Positions 62,701 to 64,000 of a stretch of 64,000 nt of DNA are shown piece by piece (within the stretch, counting starts at the first letter, position 1; the number at the start of each line of letters is the position of its first letter). Location of the stretch: positions 4,154,001 through 4,218,000 of the forward strand of contig OZ251222.1 of NCBI GenBank assembly GCA_965240325.2. Reading direction: 5' to 3'. The notes under the pieces were generated by a model. The model was not told the DNA's origin, made no database searches, and saw nothing but the letters and a program-made list of their open reading frames with translations. Source of the DNA: Rebecca billardiae RCC1528. Its lineage: Eukaryota > Haptophyta. Made by a program: the position numbers and the translations under genes.

Positions 62701-64000
62701 GGCGGGCTCGGTGGCGGCGAGGGCGGCGGCGCAGGCGGCAGGCTCGGTGGTGGCGATGGCGGCGGTGATGGCGGTGGCTGTGGCAGTGGCGGCGGCGGGC
62801 TTGGAGGTGGGCTCGGGGGCGGAGACGGCGGCGGTGATGGCGGAGGCGAGGGCGGTGGCGACGGCGGCGGGGACGGCGGCGGCGACGGCGGGGAGGGCGG
62901 CGGGAACGGCTCCGTCCGAGGCGGCGGCGGCGGAAGCGGCGGCGGAGACGGCGGCGGCGACGGCGGCGGCGACGGTGGCGGTGCCGGAGGCGGACTCGGA
63001 GGCGGAGGGCTCGGAGGTGGCGATGGCGGAGGCACCGGTGGCAGCACCGGTGGCGGCGATGGCGGCGGGCTTGGTGGCGGGGATGGCTGCACACCCGATG
63101 GCGGCGGGCTCGGTGGCGGCGAGGGCGGTGGCGCAGGCGGCAGGCTCGGTGGTGGCGATGGCGGTGGCTGTGGCAGCGGCGGCGGCGGGCTCGGTGGCGG
63201 GCTCGGTGGCGGTGAAGGCGGCGGCGATGGCGGCGGCGACGGTGGCGCCGACGGCGGCGGCGACGGTGGAGGCGCCGGCGGCGGGGAAGGCGGTGGAGAC
63301 GGCGGCGGCGACGGTGGTGAGGGCGGCGGGAACGGCTCGGTCCGAGGCGGCGGCGGTGGAAGTGGCGGCGGCGACGGCGGCGGCGACGGCGGCGGTGATG
63401 GTGGCGGTGCCGGAGGCGGACTCGGAGGCGGAGGGCTCGGAGGTGGCGATGGCGGAGGCACTGGTGGCAGCGCCGGTGGAGGCGATGGCGGCGGGCTTGG
63501 TGGCGGGGATGGCTGCGCACCCGATGGCGGCGGGCTCGGTGGCGGCGAGGGCGGCGGCGCAGGCGGCAGGCTCGGTGGTGGCGATGGCGGCGGTGATGGC
63601 GGTGGCTGTGGCAGTGGCGGCGGCGGGCTTGGAGGTGGGCTCGGGGGCGGAGACGGCGGCGGTGATGGCGGAGGCGAGGGCGGTGGCGACGGCGGCGGCG
63701 ACGGCGGCGGCGACGGCGGGGAGGGCGGCGGGAACGGCTCCGTCCGAGGCGGCGGCGGCGGAAGCGGCGGCGGCGACGGCGGCGGCGACGGCGGCGGCGA
63801 CGGTGGCGGTGCCGGAGGCGGACTCGGAGGCGGAGGGCTCGGAGGTGGCGATGGCGGAGGCACCGGTGGCAGCACCGGTGGCGGCGATGGCGGCGGGCTT
63901 GGTGGCGGGGATGGCTGCGCACCCGATGGCGGCGGGCTCGGTGGCGGCGAGGGCGGTGGCGCAGGCGGCAGGCTCGGTGGTGGCGATGGCGGTGGCTGTG
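48441..64000 (-). CDS. Giant proline-rich extracellular/membrane protein with IPT/TIG and REJ-like domains, 5'-partial
   Basis: At least 5,180 codons open without a stop from 64000 to TGA at 48441; the start lies beyond the window. The N-terminal 2,430+ residues (64000 to ~56700) are SPPP/APPP repeats, as in hydroxyproline-rich wall glycoproteins such as pherophorins. Next comes an SdrD/Cna-B-like segment (GCTVFVDLDGDGLFDAGEE, ~56690-56600), helical and NAT-rich sequence, several IPT/TIG-like beta units (~55390-53500; SLTSVRPLSAPAEGGGVLLVRG, IEEVYPAHGAPGTRVTLRGTGF), and an REJ/PKD-like region (~52030-51650; LELDARASFDP, EYVFTVTATATL). A GAIN-like part precedes a membrane span (~49440-49370, PLQVILLVDGFVLLCLLLFAL), perhaps a second (~49200-49120), and an Arg/Ser-rich cytosolic tail. 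Probably a cell-covering or polycystin-like surface protein. Confidence 0.75.
48530..48830 (-). repeat. Arg-Ser dipeptide coding repeat
   Basis: GAGCGC/GAGCGT hexanucleotide runs (48558-48590, 48671-48721, 48774-48800) encode SRSRSR tracts in the cytosolic tail of the giant protein. Confidence 0.85.
49891..49947 (-). repeat. 12-bp minisatellite (AGGA-coding)
   Basis: GCCGCGCCGCCG repeated about 4.5 times; encodes AGGAAGGA in the giant protein. Confidence 0.85.
53394..53450 (-). repeat. 6-bp minisatellite (Asp-Ala-coding)
   Basis: GTCGGC repeated about nine times; encodes a DADADAD tract of the giant protein. Confidence 0.85.
56700..64000 (-). repeat. 7.3-kb (SPPP)n coding repeat array
   Basis: 12-bp units (plus strand GGCGGCGAxGGC/GGCGGGCTCGGC) running to the window end, encoding SPPP, APPP and LPPP. 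The plus strand is extremely G-rich. All six frames are nearly stop-free, so only the minus-strand frame continuous with the IPT domains is taken as coding. Confidence 0.9.
60211..64000 (-). repeat. Higher-order repeat of 402 bp (variants 426 and 438)
   Basis: The marker word GGCTGCGCAC or GGCTGCACAC (coding the unique GAQ/GVQ tripeptide) recurs at 60211, 60613, 61039, 61441, 61843, 62281, 62683, 63085, 63511 and 63913. Spacings are 402, 426, 402, 402, 438, 402, 402, 426, 402: always whole 12-bp SPPP units more or less. Each unit also carries one PPPPPRTEPFPPP segment. Confidence 0.95.

Noticed and set aside
56420-63922. 2,500-codon Arg/His-rich open frame on the minus strand
   Set aside because: It is the frame-shifted reading of the (SPPP)n array. 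A repeat without stop words stays open in all frames; only the frame continuous with IPT/REJ domains is credible.
56700-64000. CRISPR-like regular repeat array
   Set aside because: Direct repeats are contiguous, codon-phased and protein-coding, without unique spacers.

Overview
The window is nuclear DNA of a GC-rich eukaryotic alga. Genes have GT-AG spliceosomal introns, 5'-UTR-sized gaps and no ribosome-binding sites. A nuclear psbU gene with a bipartite plastid/thylakoid presequence points to a plastid of red-algal descent. Giant Ser-Pro-Pro-Pro proteins, AT/CT/TAA microsatellites and GTGCG-type 5' splice sites fit a haptophyte-like alga. Haptophyte is my inference; the sequence alone does not prove it.

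Layout. 1-1071: 3' part of an RCC1-repeat gene. 1300-2290: decayed terminal-inverted-repeat element that abuts an ankyrin/MYND gene (2357-5413). 5800-10900: repeat cluster, with two tandem copies of repeat family A, then repeat B interrupted by a 5'-truncated non-LTR retrotransposon. 11965-25183: dense gene block with psbU, an ABC half-transporter, a secreted membrane protein, a duplicated IMP-cyclohydrolase gene, an mL38-like mitoribosomal protein, a PAQR fusion, an F-box/RCC1 protein and a mitochondrial-carrier-family protein. 25247-28515: second repeat zone with a deleted inverted A copy and the B copy lacking the retroelement. 28564-47746: PLB-like protein, GT2/GT4 fusion, C2-lipase, a huge receptor/nucleoside-hydrolase fusion and a DAGL-like lipase. 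48441 to the window end: more than 5,180 codons of one minus-strand gene for a proline-rich, IPT/REJ-containing membrane protein whose 5' end lies outside.

Most unusual is 39500-44833. It reads as a signal peptide, a periplasmic-binding-type ectodomain, an EGF module and one membrane span. A nucleoside-hydrolase domain follows, then what looks like a second hydrolase copy whose catalytic aspartates are replaced by prolines. Also notable are a gene with two near-identical IMP-cyclohydrolase domains and no transformylase domain, a 99-bp near-perfect DNA palindrome (48-bp arms), and a higher-order 402/426/438-bp repeat inside the proline-rich gene.

There is no operon logic: neighbours are mostly unrelated, and only the 82-bp divergent gap at 21306-21387 suggests a shared promoter. 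Start codons were set by ATG position and targeting-peptide logic, so several are tentative.
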